A stretch of DNA of 64,000 nucleotides from Sodaliphilus pleomorphus (GCF_009676955.1 NZ_CP045696.1:983501-1047500); one strand, 5' to 3'; positions 50,169 to 60,121 are shown, counted from the first letter of the stretch. The notes: a model not told the origin generated them from the letters alone. Translations and numbers: made by a program.

Positions 50169-51413
50169 CTACTCGGCTTGCGGGTCGTCGAGGTCGTCGT
50201 AGGTGTTGTACAGGAAATCGTTGTAGGGGAAGCGCTGCATGTGTATGGCCTTGGCCTTGTTGTAGAGCAGGTGCTTGAGCTCATCGATGTTCTCGCGTTT
50301 CTTGGCCGAGATGAAGACGCAGTTGTCGCCCATGCGTGCCATCCAGGTCGACTTGAGCTCGTCGAGCGGTATATTCTCGCGCTGGCGCGGGGTGAGGTCG
50401 TCGGCGTCTTTGGGCACATAGGAGAACTGGTCGATTTTGTTGAACACCATGATCATCTCCTTGTTGCCTGCATCGCACACCTCTTGCAGCGTCTTGTTGA
50501 CCACCTCGATTTGCTCTTCAAATTGCGGGTGCGAGATGTCGACCACGTGCACCAGCACGTCGGCATCGCGCACCTCGTCGAGTGTGGTCTTGAACGACTC
50601 GACCAGGTGAGTGGGCAGCTTGCGTATGAAGCCCACCGTGTCGGTGAGCAGGAAGGGCAGGTTCTGGATCACGACCTTGCGCACGGTGGTGTCGAGCGTG
50701 GCAAAGAGTTTGTTCTCGGCAAAGACGTCGCTCTTGGAGAGCACGTTCATGAGGGTCGACTTGCCCACATTGGTGTAGCCCACAAGGGCGATGCGGGTGA
50801 GCTTGCCGCGGTTTTTGCGCTGTATCACCTTCTGCTTGTCCCAGGCTGCCAGCTTCTGCTTGAGCAGCGATATCTTGGTTTTCACGATGCGGCGGTCGGT
50901 CTCGATTTGCTCCTCGCCAGGGCCGCGCATGCCTATACCGCCGCGCTGGCGCTCGAGGTGGGTCCACATGCCGGTGAGGCGGGGCAGCAAGTACTGGTAC
51001 TGTGCCAGCTCCACTTGCATCTTGGCATTGGCCGTCTGGGCGCGCCGGGCAAAGATGTCGAGTATCAGGGTGGTGCGGTCGAGCACCTTCACGCCCGTTT
51101 CCTTCTCGATGTGGGCCATCTGCTTGGGCGTGAGGTCGTCGTCGAAGATGACCAGCCCCACTTCGTGCTCGTGTACATAGCTGGCTATCTCGGCCAGCTT
51201 GCCCTTGCCCACAAACGAGGTGCTGTTGGGCGCCTCGCAGCGCTGCAAGAAGCGCTTTTCGGTCACAGCGCCGGCGGTGTCGGCCAGGAAGGCCAGCTCG
51301 TCGAGATACTCGCGGGCCTTGGCTTCGTTTTGCGTGGGGGTGATGAGGCCCACCAGCACAGCACGCTCCTGCTCGAGCTCGTTTACACGTTTTTTATCGT
51401 CAAGTAATCCCAT
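50169..51413 (-). CDS. hflX: Ribosome-associated GTPase HflX
   Basis: 414 residues from the ATG at 51413, which lies just downstream of a full promoter; the longer in-frame start (51548) is upstream of that promoter and unlikely. N-terminal HflX domain (GKGKLAEIASYVHEHEVGLV), Gly-rich linker with RGGIGMRGPGEEQIETDRR, then G1 GYTNVGKSTLMN, G3 DTVGFI and G4 NKID. HflX rescues stalled or heat-damaged 70S ribosomes by splitting them. Upstream of the glycosyltransferase on the same strand. Confidence 0.95.
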   Translation of the reverse strand: MGLLDDKKRVNELEQERAVLVGLITPTQNEAKAREYLDELAFLADTAGAVTEKRFLQRCEAPNSTSFVGKGKLAEIASYVHEHEVGLVIFDDDLTPKQMAHIEKETGVKVLDRTTLILDIFARRAQTANAKMQVELAQYQYLLPRLTGMWTHLERQRGGIGMRGPGEEQIETDRRIVKTKISLLKQKLAAWDKQKVIQRKNRGKLTRIALVGYTNVGKSTLMNVLSKSDVFAENKLFATLDTTVRKVVIQNLPFLLTDTVGFIRKLPTHLVESFKTTLDEVRDADVLVHVVDISHPQFEEQIEVVNKTLQEVCDAGNKEMIMVFNKIDQFSYVPKDADDLTPRQRENIPLDELKSTWMARMGDNCVFISAKKRENIDELKHLLYNKAKAIHMQRFPYNDFLYNTYDDLDDPQAE

Positions 51414-51497
51414 ATATGTATTTGTGTCAACAAAAAAAAACTTGCAAGCCCGGCCGCCCGTGCGGTGCAGGCCTGCGGCCACTCGTGGCGGCGGGTG

Positions 51498-51529
51498 CAA
51501 AAGTAGTAAAAATAATGCTCGCAAGCAAA
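51498..51529 (-). promoter_or_regulatory. Promoter for hflX
   Basis: Minus strand: -33 TTTG (51529-51526), 20-base spacer, -7 TACTTTTG (51505-51498). Start near 51492, leader about 80 nt. Confidence 0.65.
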
Positions 51530-51535
51530 CTAAAA

Positions 51536-51560
51536 CTCCCCGGGGCAATGCCTCGGGGAG
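51536..51560 (-). terminator. Terminator after OmpA-family gene
   Basis: Minus strand: CTCCCCG-a-GGC, att, GCC-c-CGGGGAG (51560-51536), then TTTTAGTTT. One mismatch in the stem. Confidence 0.75.
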
Positions 51561-51593
51561 CTGTGTGAGTGTGTCAATATCGTTTACTTGGGA

Positions 51594-52847
51594 TTACTTG
51601 CCCAGGTTCTTGTCGATAGTGCAGATCGAAACGCGGTTCCACTCGGGCTCGCTGAACATCTCGCTGATGCCGTTGCCAGCAGCGTCGATGCGCTTGGCGT
51701 TGATTTTGTACTTGTTGACCAGGCAGTCCTTAACGGCGGCTGCACGGTTCTTAGCCAGTTTCAGGTTCACAGCCTCTGGGCCGTCCTTAGAAGCATAACC
51801 CTTCACAACCACTGTGGCTGCGCTGTTGCGCTTCATGTAGTTGGCGATGCGCTCCACGTTAGGCATTTGGTCCCTAGTGATGTCCCACTTGCCAATCTTG
51901 AAGAACACGCTGCTCTCGAGCGACTCCTTGTTGTCCTTGGTCTCGATCACCTGAGGCTTCTGAGCCTTGCAGGCAGCCAGGTCGCGAGCGAGCTGGTCGG
52001 CGCGGGCGTTGCAGTTGGCAAGGTCGCTTTGAGCCTGGCTCAGCTGGTTGCGCAGGTTGTTGATTTGGCCGTTGAGCTGGTCGATGTCGGCCTGAGTGTA
52101 CTTGTAGGGGCACAGTGTGAAGTAGTGCTGACCGTTGCTGTTGCCGAAGTGATAGGTAACACCAGCCTCGAGCTCAACAGCTGCGTTGTTGATGTTGTAA
52201 CGCGTCTGCTGACGGTTGCTCTTGCCGGCCTGCAGGTCGTGAGCGATAGTGCTGCTGTAGCCGTTCTGGGCTGCATTGTACTGGTTCACATTGTTCATGT
52301 CCCAGAAGATAGAAGGCTTCAACGAGATGGTCCAAGCCTTGCTCTCGCCCAGGTTCCAGTTGATGTTCACACCATATTTGGTGTACCACGAGTTCATGTC
52401 GGCCGAGTTGGCGGTCTTGTAGCCGTGCAGCCAGCCTGCACCAGCCACTGCTTCAAACTCAAGAGTGCGGGGAGCGCCCTTGTAACCACCGAAGAGGTTC
52501 GACAGGTTGAAGGCTGCAAATGCACCCACCAGCTGGTGGTCGATCATTGTAGCGCTGTGAAGACCCCACACAGGAGTGATGGCCTTGTTCCAGCTCGAGG
52601 TATTGATGGTCCACTCGCCCTCAACGCCTAAACCCAGCACTGGAGTGACTTGCTTGCGAATTTCGGCACCGAAGATGCCACGTGCGTTCTTCCAGAAAGC
52701 GTAGTGTTGTGCTGGAGAAACTGCTCCACCCTTAAGTGTTACCGACCAATTGTCGGTAAACTTAGTACCATACACATGGTCGGCGACCTGTGCCTGGGCA
52801 GCAGTCATGCCGAGTAATGCGGCTGCTAACAGAATAATCTTTTTCAT
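51594..52847 (-). CDS. OmpA-family outer-membrane protein
   Basis: 417 residues; signal peptide (MKKIILLAAALLGMTAAQA). An eight-strand-type barrel spans about 25-240 (ends GVTYHFGNSNGQHYFTLCPY). A short coiled coil (QLNGQINNLRNQLSQAQSDL) follows, then a periplasmic OmpA domain (SSVFFKIGKWDITRDQMPNV, VVVKGYASKDGPEAVNLKLA, NRAAAV) that binds peptidoglycan. Members stabilise the envelope. Codon use shows more T-ending codons, as in the porin, consistent with high expression. Full promoter immediately upstream; single gene. Confidence 0.93.
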   Translation of the reverse strand: MKKIILLAAALLGMTAAQAQVADHVYGTKFTDNWSVTLKGGAVSPAQHYAFWKNARGIFGAEIRKQVTPVLGLGVEGEWTINTSSWNKAITPVWGLHSATMIDHQLVGAFAAFNLSNLFGGYKGAPRTLEFEAVAGAGWLHGYKTANSADMNSWYTKYGVNINWNLGESKAWTISLKPSIFWDMNNVNQYNAAQNGYSSTIAHDLQAGKSNRQQTRYNINNAAVELEAGVTYHFGNSNGQHYFTLCPYKYTQADIDQLNGQINNLRNQLSQAQSDLANCNARADQLARDLAACKAQKPQVIETKDNKESLESSVFFKIGKWDITRDQMPNVERIANYMKRNSAATVVVKGYASKDGPEAVNLKLAKNRAAAVKDCLVNKYKINAKRIDAAGNGISEMFSEPEWNRVSICTIDKNLGK

Positions 52848-52890
52848 AGTTCAAAATAAATTAAAACATTATACTCTATTAAAAACTTGG

Positions 52891-52921
52891 CAAAAGTAAC
52901 TATTTTTTTGATTATATCAAA
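52891..52921 (-). promoter_or_regulatory. Promoter for OmpA-family gene
   Basis: Minus strand: -33 TTTG (52921-52918), 19-base spacer, -7 TACTTTTG (52898-52891). Leader about 38 nt. Confidence 0.7.
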
Positions 52922-53077
52922 AAATTAACTAAAAATTTAGACATATAGGACCTAAATACCCCTTAAAAGCACTTTCTTTTGTTTTTTTTCAAGCTCGAAA
53001 TAAACAAAAATTGGCTTTCTTCTCTTAAATTTCGTGGCAAATGTAAGACTTTTACGGCTGTAGTGCAAACGAAATCG

Positions 53078-53503
53078 TCAAAGCCACTCAATTTGTATAC
53101 CAAACGACAATGTGAGCCACTTGTCGGGCGTGATGTAGCTGTTTTTGACTTTTTGAATAAAGTAATAGTCGCATGTGCTCAGCTCGTAAAAGAGACTCAC
53201 GCTGCGGCCAAACCATCGCTTGCGCTCAGGGATGGGCAATGTTGAAGTAGAGACCCGCCGCAAGCGGCTGGAAATCGACAAGTTCCTCCGCCACATGCAC
53301 TGTCCACGGGATGTAGTCTTGCTTGAGGGTCATCGTCATCACAGCGTGATGGGCGTTGGTCACGTTCACCATCTTCTCGCCGTCGACATCGACGTCGTAG
53401 GGGTGATAGTTGATGTAGCGGCATCCCGCCAGCGCCAAGCCCGTCGCCACACAGGCTGCAAAACTCAGCCACCTCAACGTGCTGTGCAGCCCACCCCACA
53501 CAC
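53078..53503 (-). pseudogene. Frameshifted or internally deleted lipoprotein gene remnant
   Basis: The first part (from a GTG near 53503 or TTG at 53477) reads RWLSFAACVATGLALAGC, a lipobox, then RYINYHPYDVDVDGEKMVN. This beginning resembles Bacteroidales calcineurin-like phosphoesterase lipoproteins (YHPYD...GE..VN). It runs to LAAGLYFNIAHP and stops at 53226. One base further on, another frame continues as ERKRWFGRSVSLFYEL and ends LTLSFGIQIEWL (stop at 53078), which looks like barrel strands. The joined text reads naturally, so a one-base shift is likely. It has no good ATG and is far too short for an intact phosphoesterase, suggesting internal deletion as well. Alternatively, two unrelated fragments. 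Confidence 0.4.
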
Positions 53504-53537
53504 TCTCAGAGCGACACACACATATATATATAGCAAG

Positions 53538-53570
53538 AGCCGCACTCCCCCATTGCCGAGGGGTGCGGCT
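53538..53570 (-). terminator. Hairpin after alaS
   Basis: Minus strand arms AGCCGCAC (53570-53563) and GTGCGGCT (53545-53538) with a GC-rich inner stem, about 95 bases after the alaS stop. AT-rich sequence follows. Confidence 0.55.
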
Positions 53571-53663
53571 GTATCGCTTGTGACAGTATTGCCGTTGAGA
53601 GAGAGCGTGTGTGTGTGCGCATACATGTGCCTCGCCTGCATGCGGGGGCACACACGGGTGCTG

Positions 53664-56288
53664 CTACTCGACGTTGAGCAGCTCCTTCATCTTGTCCATG
53701 GCTGCATTCAAGCCGTCGGCGTTGCGACCGCCGGCTTGTGCAAAGTGCGGCTGACCGCCGCCGCCGCCCTGGATGGCTTTGGCAGCCTCGCGCACCACCT
53801 TGCCGGCATTGAGGCCCTCTTTCACCAGGTCGTCGCTGAGCATGATGGTGAGCATGGGCCTGCCGCCCTCGCGGGTGGCAGCCAGAAACACTGTGGCAGG
53901 TTTGGCATCGGCCTTGATGGCAAAAGCCACGCCCTTGACCACGTCGGCCGAGACAGCACCCGTGAGGCTCACCACGCGCATGCCATTTATCTCCCTGGCA
54001 TCGCGGCACAGGGCCTCCTTGAGGGCATGTATGCGGTCTTGCACAAAGCCGTCGACCTGCTTGCGCAGGTTGGCATTCTCGGCCACGGCCTTGTTGACTG
54101 CGGCAGTGAGGTCGGGGGCATTGTTGAGCAGCTCCTTGAGTTTTGCCATAGTTTTCTCGAGAGCATAGATGGCGTCTTCAACGCTTTGGCCGGTGATGGC
54201 CTCGATGCGGCGTATGCCGGCTGCGATGCTGCTCTCGCTCAAAATCTTGATCATGCCTATGTTGCCCGTGTTGGGCACATGGGTGCCGCCGCACAGCTCC
54301 ACGCTGGGGCCGTATTTCACCACACGCACCTTGTCGCCATATTTCTCACCAAAGAGGGCGATGGCGCCCATGGCGCGGGCCTCGTCGATGGGCATGTCGC
54401 GGTACTCCTCGAGCGGGATGGCCTGGCGCACCATGGCGTTGGCCACCAGCTCCACCTGGTGCAGCTCCTCGGGGGTCACCTTCTGGAAGTGGGAGAAGTC
54501 GAAGCGCAGCGACTTGGCGTCGACATAGGATCCCTTCTGCTCCACGTGGCTGCCCAGCACCTTGCGCAGGGCATAGTCGAGGATGTGGGTGGCTGTGTGG
54601 TTGCAAGCAGTGGCACGGCGGGCCTTGACGTTGATGGCGGCATGCAGGGTCTCGGTCACGTCGGCGGGCAAGCGCTTCACGATGTGCACTGGCAAGTTGT
54701 TTTCACGCTTGGTGTCGACTACCTCGATCTTCTCGTCGCCGCAAGTGAGCACACCCGTGTCGCCCACCTGGCCGCCCATCTCGGCATAGAATGGCGTGCG
54801 CGAGAGCACCAGCTGGTAGAAGGTGTTCTTCTTCTGCGTCACCTTGCGGTAGCGCAGTATCTCGGTGTCGCACTCGTCGAGGTCGTAGCCCACAAACTCG
54901 GTGTGGCCCTCACGCAGCTCCACCCAGTCGTCGGCCTCAACACGGGCAGCGTTGCGGGCACGCTCCTTCTGCTTGGCCATCTCGGCGTTGAACTCGTCCT
55001 CGCTCACTGTGAGCCCGTTTTCTTTCAAGATGAGCTCGGTGAGGTCGAAGGGGAAGCCATAGGTGTCGTAGAGGGTGAAGGCCTGGGCGCCGTCGATGTG
55101 CGACTTGCCAGCCTTCTTGGCCTCGGCCACGATGCCCTCGATCATCTTCATGCCTGTGGCCAGGGTGCGCAAGAAGGCGTCTTCCTCCTCCTTGATCACG
55201 TGCTTGATGAGCAACGATTGTGCCTGCAACTCGGGATAGGCCTGGCCCATCGACTCGACGAGCGTGTCGACGAGGCGGTACATGAAGGCCTCGCGCAGGC
55301 CCAGGAAGGTGTAGCCGTAGCGCACGGCGCGGCGCAAGATGCGGCGTATCACGTAGCCAGCCTTGGCGTTGCTGGGCAACTGCCCGTCGGCAATGCTGAA
55401 AGCCACGGCGCGCACGTGGTCGGCCACCACACGCATGGCCACATCCACATCGTCGCTCTCGCCATAGTGCTTGCCCGAGATTTCGCCTATCTTCTTGATG
55501 AGGGGCTGGAATATGTCGGTGTCGTAGTTGGAGTGCTTGCCCTGCAGCATGCGCACAAGGCGCTCAAAGCCCATGCCCGTGTCGATGACGTGCATCGAGA
55601 GGGGCTCGAGGCTGCCGTCGGCCTTGCGGTTGAACTGCATGAACACGATGTTCCATATCTCGATCACCTGTGGGTCGTCTTTGTTGACCAGCTCACGGCC
55701 GGGCACCTGAGCCTTCTGCTCGGGCGTGCGCGAGTCGTAGTGTATCTCAGAGCACGGACCGCAGGGACCGGTGTCGCCCATCTCCCAGAAGTTGTCGTGC
55801 TTGTTGCCGTCGATGATGTGGTCGGCAGGCAGGTGCTTGGCCCAGTAGCCGGCGGCCTCGTCGTCGCGGGCAATGCCCTCGGCGGGGCTCCCCTCAAACA
55901 CGGTCACATAGATGTCGCTGGGGTTGAGCTTGAGCACATCGACCAGATACTCCCAGGCATAGTCGATGGCGCCCTCCTTGAAATAGTCGCCAAAGCTCCA
56001 GTTGCCCAGCATCTCAAACATGGTGTGGTGGTAGGTGTCGTGTCCCACCTCCTCCAGGTCGTTGTGCTTGCCGCTCACGCGCAGGCACTTCTGCGAGTCG
56101 GTGCGGCGGCGTGGTTCGGGATCCTTGGTGCCCAGTATGATATCCTTCCACTGGTTCATGCCTGCATTGGTAAACATGAGCGTGGGGTCGTCCTTGATCA
56201 CCAGCGGTGCCGACGGGACGATAACGTGTCCTTTCGACTCAAAGAATTTCTTGAACGAGTCGCGGATTTCATTAGCAGTCATCATCAT
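53664..56288 (-). CDS. alaS: Alanyl-tRNA synthetase
   Basis: 874 residues from the first of three consecutive ATGs (56288); upstream in-frame starts would overlap the promoter. Class II core with [18 protein letters not shown] and [15 protein letters not shown]. The editing domain has [17 protein letters not shown] (HxxxH zinc ligands) and [13 protein letters not shown] (Cys, His). The C-terminal DHHA1-like part ends with [16 protein letters not shown]. It charges tRNA-Ala and clears Ser/Gly mischarging. Normal length; single gene with its own promoter, divergent from the MerR gene. Confidence 0.98.
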   Translation of the reverse strand: MMMTANEIRDSFKKFFESKGHVIVPSAPLVIKDDPTLMFTNAGMNQWKDIILGTKDPEPRRRTDSQKCLRVSGKHNDLEEVGHDTYHHTMFEMLGNWSFGDYFKEGAIDYAWEYLVDVLKLNPSDIYVTVFEGSPAEGIARDDEAAGYWAKHLPADHIIDGNKHDNFWEMGDTGPCGPCSEIHYDSRTPEQKAQVPGRELVNKDDPQVIEIWNIVFMQFNRKADGSLEPLSMHVIDTGMGFERLVRMLQGKHSNYDTDIFQPLIKKIGEISGKHYGESDDVDVAMRVVADHVRAVAFSIADGQLPSNAKAGYVIRRILRRAVRYGYTFLGLREAFMYRLVDTLVESMGQAYPELQAQSLLIKHVIKEEEDAFLRTLATGMKMIEGIVAEAKKAGKSHIDGAQAFTLYDTYGFPFDLTELILKENGLTVSEDEFNAEMAKQKERARNAARVEADDWVELREGHTEFVGYDLDECDTEILRYRKVTQKKNTFYQLVLSRTPFYAEMGGQVGDTGVLTCGDEKIEVVDTKRENNLPVHIVKRLPADVTETLHAAINVKARRATACNHTATHILDYALRKVLGSHVEQKGSYVDAKSLRFDFSHFQKVTPEELHQVELVANAMVRQAIPLEEYRDMPIDEARAMGAIALFGEKYGDKVRVVKYGPSVELCGGTHVPNTGNIGMIKILSESSIAAGIRRIEAITGQSVEDAIYALEKTMAKLKELLNNAPDLTAAVNKAVAENANLRKQVDGFVQDRIHALKEALCRDAREINGMRVVSLTGAVSADVVKGVAFAIKADAKPATVFLAATREGGRPMLTIMLSDDLVKEGLNAGKVVREAAKAIQGGGGGQPHFAQAGGRNADGLNAAMDKMKELLNVE

Positions 56289-56381
56289 ATTTTTTTCTTT
56301 GCTATCTATTTTTGTTTTTTTATTTCCCTTATCGTTGGTTGTGTTGCAGGAAATGATTACCTTTACACATAATATAAGACG

Positions 56382-56412
56382 CAAAGTTACTGCATAATCG
56401 CAATTTATGCAA
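56382..56412 (-). promoter_or_regulatory. Promoter for alaS
   Basis: Minus strand: -33 TTG (56412-56410), 20-base spacer, -7 TAACTTTG (56389-56382). Start near 56376, leader about 88 nt. Confidence 0.65.
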
Positions 56413-56449
56413 GCCCGTCGCGCTTTAATACCCATTTTTAGAAAGTGGC

Positions 56450-56797
56450 ATGGAAGAATTGACCAAACGTTTCTACCGCATAGGCGATGTAGCCGAGATA
56501 CTCGGCATTCCCGCCTCGACGTTGCGCTACTGGGAGAAGGAGTTCACCATCATCAAGCCCACACGCAGCGCCAAAAACATAAGGCTCTACACGCCCAAAG
56601 ACATCGAGACCATCAAGATGATCTACTACCTGGTCAAGGAGAAGGGCTTGAAGCTCGATGCCGCCCAGGCCATGATAAGGCGCAACCGCGAGGGCGTGTC
56701 CAAGCGCTTCGAGGTGGTGGAGCGCCTCAAGAGGGTGCGCGACCAGCTCAAGGCCTTCAACAAGGCGCTGCTCGAGGCCTCCAAGGCCGGGCATTGA
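56450..56797 (+). CDS. MerR-family transcriptional regulator
   Basis: 115 residues. N-terminal winged helix-turn-helix [20 protein letters not shown], then [14 protein letters not shown] and [20 protein letters not shown], followed by a helical dimerisation segment. The usual C-terminal effector domain is absent, as in the short MerR regulators common in Bacteroidota. The target is unknown. Divergent from alaS (162 bases) and separated from the next convergent gene by an 18-base-pair hairpin. Confidence 0.9.
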   Translation: MEELTKRFYRIGDVAEILGIPASTLRYWEKEFTIIKPTRSAKNIRLYTPKDIETIKMIYYLVKEKGLKLDAAQAMIRRNREGVSKRFEVVERLKRVRDQLKAFNKALLEASKAGH

Positions 56798-56829
56798 GCG
56801 CCCCCCTCCGGCTCTACTACACGAAAAGC

Positions 56830-56889
56830 GACTGCAGCCTGCTGCACATTGAGGAAATCGTCCTCGTGCAGCAGGCTGCAGTCATTTCT
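56830..56889. terminator. Bidirectional terminator
   Basis: Perfect 18-base arms (56830-56847 and 56866-56883), 18-base loop with an inner GAGGA/TCCTC pair, then ATTTCTC. Lies between convergent merR and DUF3127 genes. Confidence 0.8.
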
Positions 56890-56963
56890 CTATGCGCCAC
56901 GGGGCATGGGCATTTCACGCCCCAAGCCTCCAGGCTGTGTATCGCAGTCGCTCACAATCGCGC

Positions 56964-57356
56964 TCAGAAGGGCAGGTCATCGCTCGAGCCGCCGCCAAAG
57001 TCGACAGGGGCCCCTGGAGCAGGTGCTGCCGGTGCCGGAGCTGCGACGGGCGCACCTGGAGCAGGCGCAGGCGCCGGAGCAGCCGACGGCTCATAGGGCT
57101 CGGCCTTCCAGGCATTGATGTTGGTAAACCAGCGGCCATTGTACTCATGGCTGTCGATGTCGAAGCTCACTTTCACTTGCTGTCCCACCTCGAGCGGATA
57201 CTGATTGGCCTTGTCGCCGAAGAAACTGAAGAAGATTTTCTTGGGATAGGCCTCGGCGGTCTCGAGCACATATTCTTGCTTGCTCCACTGGTTGCCAGCC
57301 CTGGAGGTGCCTTGCTGTGCCGGCAATTTAACGATGATTTTTCCTATTGCTTCCAT
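56964..57356 (-). CDS. DUF3127 (OB-fold-like) protein with SSB-type acidic tip
   Basis: 130 residues. The first 92 form a small beta-barrel domain (MEAIGKIIVKLPAQQGTSRA, WSKQEYVLETAEAYPKKIFF, VKVSFDIDSHEYNGRWFTNI) known as DUF3127 in Bacteroidota. Then an Ala/Pro/Gly-rich disordered linker (about 95-120) leads to the last residues GGGSSDDLPF. That ending imitates the acidic tip of single-stranded DNA-binding protein (DDxIPF type), which recruits repair and replication proteins. The layout OB-like fold, linker and tip is the SSB layout, so a DNA- or RNA-binding role is plausible (inference). Confidence 0.85.
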   Translation of the reverse strand: MEAIGKIIVKLPAQQGTSRAGNQWSKQEYVLETAEAYPKKIFFSFFGDKANQYPLEVGQQVKVSFDIDSHEYNGRWFTNINAWKAEPYEPSAAPAPAPAPGAPVAAPAPAAPAPGAPVDFGGGSSDDLPF

Positions 57357-57408
57357 TGTCGATGTTTTTTCGTTGTTATCGATGTCGTTTTATTTTCCTT
57401 TGAAGTTA

Positions 57409-57416
57409 CAAAGTTA
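57409..57416 (-). promoter_or_regulatory. -7 box for DUF3127 gene
   Basis: TAACTTTG on the minus strand, 52 bases before the ATG; -33 not evident. Confidence 0.45.
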
Positions 57417-57540
57417 GCAATTCTTTCCATTCATCCATCATTTTCACCCCGAAATTTTCTCACCCCACCTCGCTCTTCGGGCTCGTGTTAAATATTGCTA
57501 AATATATCCACACGGCAACGACTTTATTAACGGTTATAAG

Positions 57541-57548
57541 TAAATTTG
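57541..57548 (+). promoter_or_regulatory. -7 box for large secreted protein
   Basis: TAAATTTG, 36 bases before the ATG at 57585; no -33 match. Confidence 0.5.
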
Positions 57549-57584
57549 ACCAATAGATTTTAAACTTTAAACAAACGCAAGCTT

Positions 57585-59906
57585 ATGAGAAAAAATTTTC
57601 GCATTTTATTAACAACAGCACTGTTGCTTTTTGCCAACGCTGCTATTGCCCAAGGAGCAACAGCGCACAACGTGAAGGGCACCATCACCATCGCCACCCC
57701 AATTGTAAAAGAGGACTTTTCTAAATTTACCGACGGTTCCGAAGAAAAGCCCTCGGCAACCAACATTGCCGCCAGTGGAACCATAGCGGCCTCCTACACC
57801 TCGGTTGCAGGCTGGACAGGAGCATCGGTGTTCCAGGCCGGAGGTGCGGCCTATATAGGCATGGACAACTCTGGATTTTGGCCAGAGCCTGGGCGACTCG
57901 TTACGCCAGCATTTGACGCCACGGGCAACGATGCCGTCTATCATGTCAAGTTTCGCGCTCGATCGTCGGCCAGCACCGACAATCTCACTATAAACAGGAA
58001 GAGCAAAGGCAATACCAACGTTGCCCTAACCAATGACTGGCAGGAGTTCACCATCGACTACACAAGCGGGACGGCTACCGAGAAAATAACTTTCTCGCCA
58101 CAGAATCACGAGTGCTTCATCGACGACATAGACATTTATCAAACCCACCAAGAGGAGGCCGACGTTGCCCCTGAAGGCGCTGTGCTATACGAGAACTTCA
58201 ACAAGTTCACCGCTGGAACCGAAATGGCTCCCAAGCAAGGCGACATTGCCGGCCAAGACTATATCCCCGACACGCTGACCATGACTCCCGGGTGGAAAGG
58301 CAAACACGTGTTTCAAGCCGGGGGCACGGCCTACCTGAGCAGCAATGGCGAGGGTGACTTTGGTATCACTACTCCGGTAGTAGACCTGTCGCACAATGCG
58401 GGAACCTTCACGCTGCAACTCAAAGCCAAACTCTATACGGGCGGGCAAGCCTCTACTTTGAGCTCGTCGGTAATAGGATACCTCTATGAAGTAGTAAACG
58501 GTGTTCCTCAACTGGTTGAAACCCAATATGCCGACATATCCAACACGTGGGCCGACTACTCTATGACCTTTAACCGCGGTACCGCCAGCAGCCAGCTGGT
58601 CATTGCCTTCTACGTTGGGGAAGGCTGGATCGACGACGTGGCACTTGTGCAACCCACCAGCACCGTCAAGGCTCCTGTGGCAACCGAATACGCTGAACTG
58701 ACCGAAACTGGGTTTACTGCCAACTGGCTCCCTGTAGAAGGAGCCCAATCCTACCTCTTGAGTGTATATGAACGTGGCAACGGCACCCGCACCTACGTCC
58801 TTCAGGACAAAGCGGTGGCGGGCACCTCATGTGCAGTGACTGGGGTAGACACATCAAAACCCTATTACTATAATGTAAAGGCAGTAAAGGACGGAGTGAA
58901 ATCGATCGAATCTAACCAAATCATGGTGCTCGGACTGCCTGTAGTGACCTTGCTCCCTGCTTCAGGCATTACAACAACTGGCTTCACAGCCCACTGGAAG
59001 TCGCTGAACAGAGCAACAACCTATATCGTCACATCCTACATCAATCACACAGCGACCGAGCCCGAAACCTTCGCGCTGATCGATGAAGATTTCAAGAATT
59101 TCAAGTCGGGCAGCATTGACAAGCCAGACACATGCCGCAGCATTGAATATAATGTGAACGACAAACTCTCGCGTGCCGACTGGGTGGCACGTAACCGCCT
59201 GGATATAAAAGGCGGCATCGGGCTTGACAATAGCGAGCAGAAGCAATATGGCACGGGCTGGCTTCACTCGCCACTGCTTGACTTGAGCAACAATGACGGT
59301 AATGTGAGTGTGACCTTGAGCACCTACGGCAGCGGGGCAAAGCGCTTCGATGTGGCCCTTTGCGATGCTGACGGCAAAAAAATCTCGGCGGTTGAATGCG
59401 CCGCAACCAATGCCTGGAACTCCGTTACAGTTGAGCTCACTGGCGGAACGCAGACATCTTACATAAGCATCGAGCTTCCCGAAAGCCAAACCGGCTCACT
59501 GTTTATCAATGCCTTGAAGGTTACCCAGCAACTCGCCGTGGGCGACAGCATCACAGTTCCTTATATTGGGAAAGAGGTGCCTAAGCCTTATAAGGCCAAA
59601 GATGAGTATTCGGCCGATTTCTCAATCGACAACTGGGCCAAGAGCGACACCTACTCCTATACAGTGCAAGGGCGGCGCACATTCTCGTCTACCTACATCC
59701 TGCCCAGATACATCTACAGCCACAAGCAAGCACCTGTCGTCGTCAACTATCCTGTGTCGACTGGCGTGGGCAATGTCGCTGTTTCTCAAAACACCGATGA
59801 GGTGATGCGCTACAATGTGGCAGGCCAACGCGTAGATGCCAACTACAAGGGAATTCAGATAATACGGCAAAGCGACGGCACCACTGTGAAGCGCATTATC
59901 AGATAA
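57585..59906 (+). CDS. Large secreted jelly-roll/FN3 repeat protein
   Basis: 773 residues; signal peptide ending NAAIAQ (about 24). Three related jelly-roll (choice-of-anchor J-like) segments: near 40-190 (EDFSKFTDGSEEKP), 200-350 (YENFNKFTAGTEMAP) and 490-650 (EDFKNFKSGSIDKPD). FN3-like stretches lie between (about 365-450 and 460-490: ETGFTANWLPVEGAQSYLLS, TTGFTAHWKSLNRATTYIVT). The C-terminus MRYNVAGQRVDANYKGIQII, ending RIIR, is the typical Bacteroidales end of secreted multi-domain proteins and may be a sorting signal. No catalytic residues recognised; probably an adhesin or scaffold. Codons are less GC-biased than in neighbours. Confidence 0.75.
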   Translation: MRKNFRILLTTALLLFANAAIAQGATAHNVKGTITIATPIVKEDFSKFTDGSEEKPSATNIAASGTIAASYTSVAGWTGASVFQAGGAAYIGMDNSGFWPEPGRLVTPAFDATGNDAVYHVKFRARSSASTDNLTINRKSKGNTNVALTNDWQEFTIDYTSGTATEKITFSPQNHECFIDDIDIYQTHQEEADVAPEGAVLYENFNKFTAGTEMAPKQGDIAGQDYIPDTLTMTPGWKGKHVFQAGGTAYLSSNGEGDFGITTPVVDLSHNAGTFTLQLKAKLYTGGQASTLSSSVIGYLYEVVNGVPQLVETQYADISNTWADYSMTFNRGTASSQLVIAFYVGEGWIDDVALVQPTSTVKAPVATEYAELTETGFTANWLPVEGAQSYLLSVYERGNGTRTYVLQDKAVAGTSCAVTGVDTSKPYYYNVKAVKDGVKSIESNQIMVLGLPVVTLLPASGITTTGFTAHWKSLNRATTYIVTSYINHTATEPETFALIDEDFKNFKSGSIDKPDTCRSIEYNVNDKLSRADWVARNRLDIKGGIGLDNSEQKQYGTGWLHSPLLDLSNNDGNVSVTLSTYGSGAKRFDVALCDADGKKISAVECAATNAWNSVTVELTGGTQTSYISIELPESQTGSLFINALKVTQQLAVGDSITVPYIGKEVPKPYKAKDEYSADFSIDNWAKSDTYSYTVQGRRTFSSTYILPRYIYSHKQAPVVVNYPVSTGVGNVAVSQNTDEVMRYNVAGQRVDANYKGIQIIRQSDGTTVKRIIR

Positions 59907-59960
59907 CCGCATGTAAAGACGGCAGGGCAAGCATCATATTACCCCGTCCTCACTTCACAG

Positions 59961-59999
59961 CCGGGCAGGAGGCACCTCTCCCTCTGCCCGGTTTGTGTT
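59961..59999 (+). terminator. Terminator after large secreted protein
   Basis: CCGGGCA-g-GAGG (59961-59972) pairs with CCTC-TGCCCGG (59981-59991), one bulge, then TTTGTGTTT. Confidence 0.75.
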
Positions 60000-60088
60000 T
60001 ATGCTTCAACCAAGCTGTATCGGTGAAGTTGTCGGCACTCCAGTTGAAATCGTTTAAAATAATTTGTTGACTGCTTTTCAAGAAAATA

Positions 60089-60121
60089 ATGCCAAGTTGT
60101 TGAAAATCGACAACTTGGCAT
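60089..60121 (-). terminator. Terminator of tRNA-Leu
   Basis: Perfect 12-base arms ATGCCAAGTTGT (60089-60100) and ACAACTTGGCAT (60110-60121), 9-base loop. On the minus strand it follows the tRNA 3' end by 9 bases and is followed by TATTTTCTT. Confidence 0.8.

Noticed and set aside
53220..56372. Open frame of about 1050 codons on the plus strand opposite alaS
   Set aside because: Antisense shadow of alaS; His/Val/Leu/Gly-rich composition typical of reversed GC-rich coding sequence.
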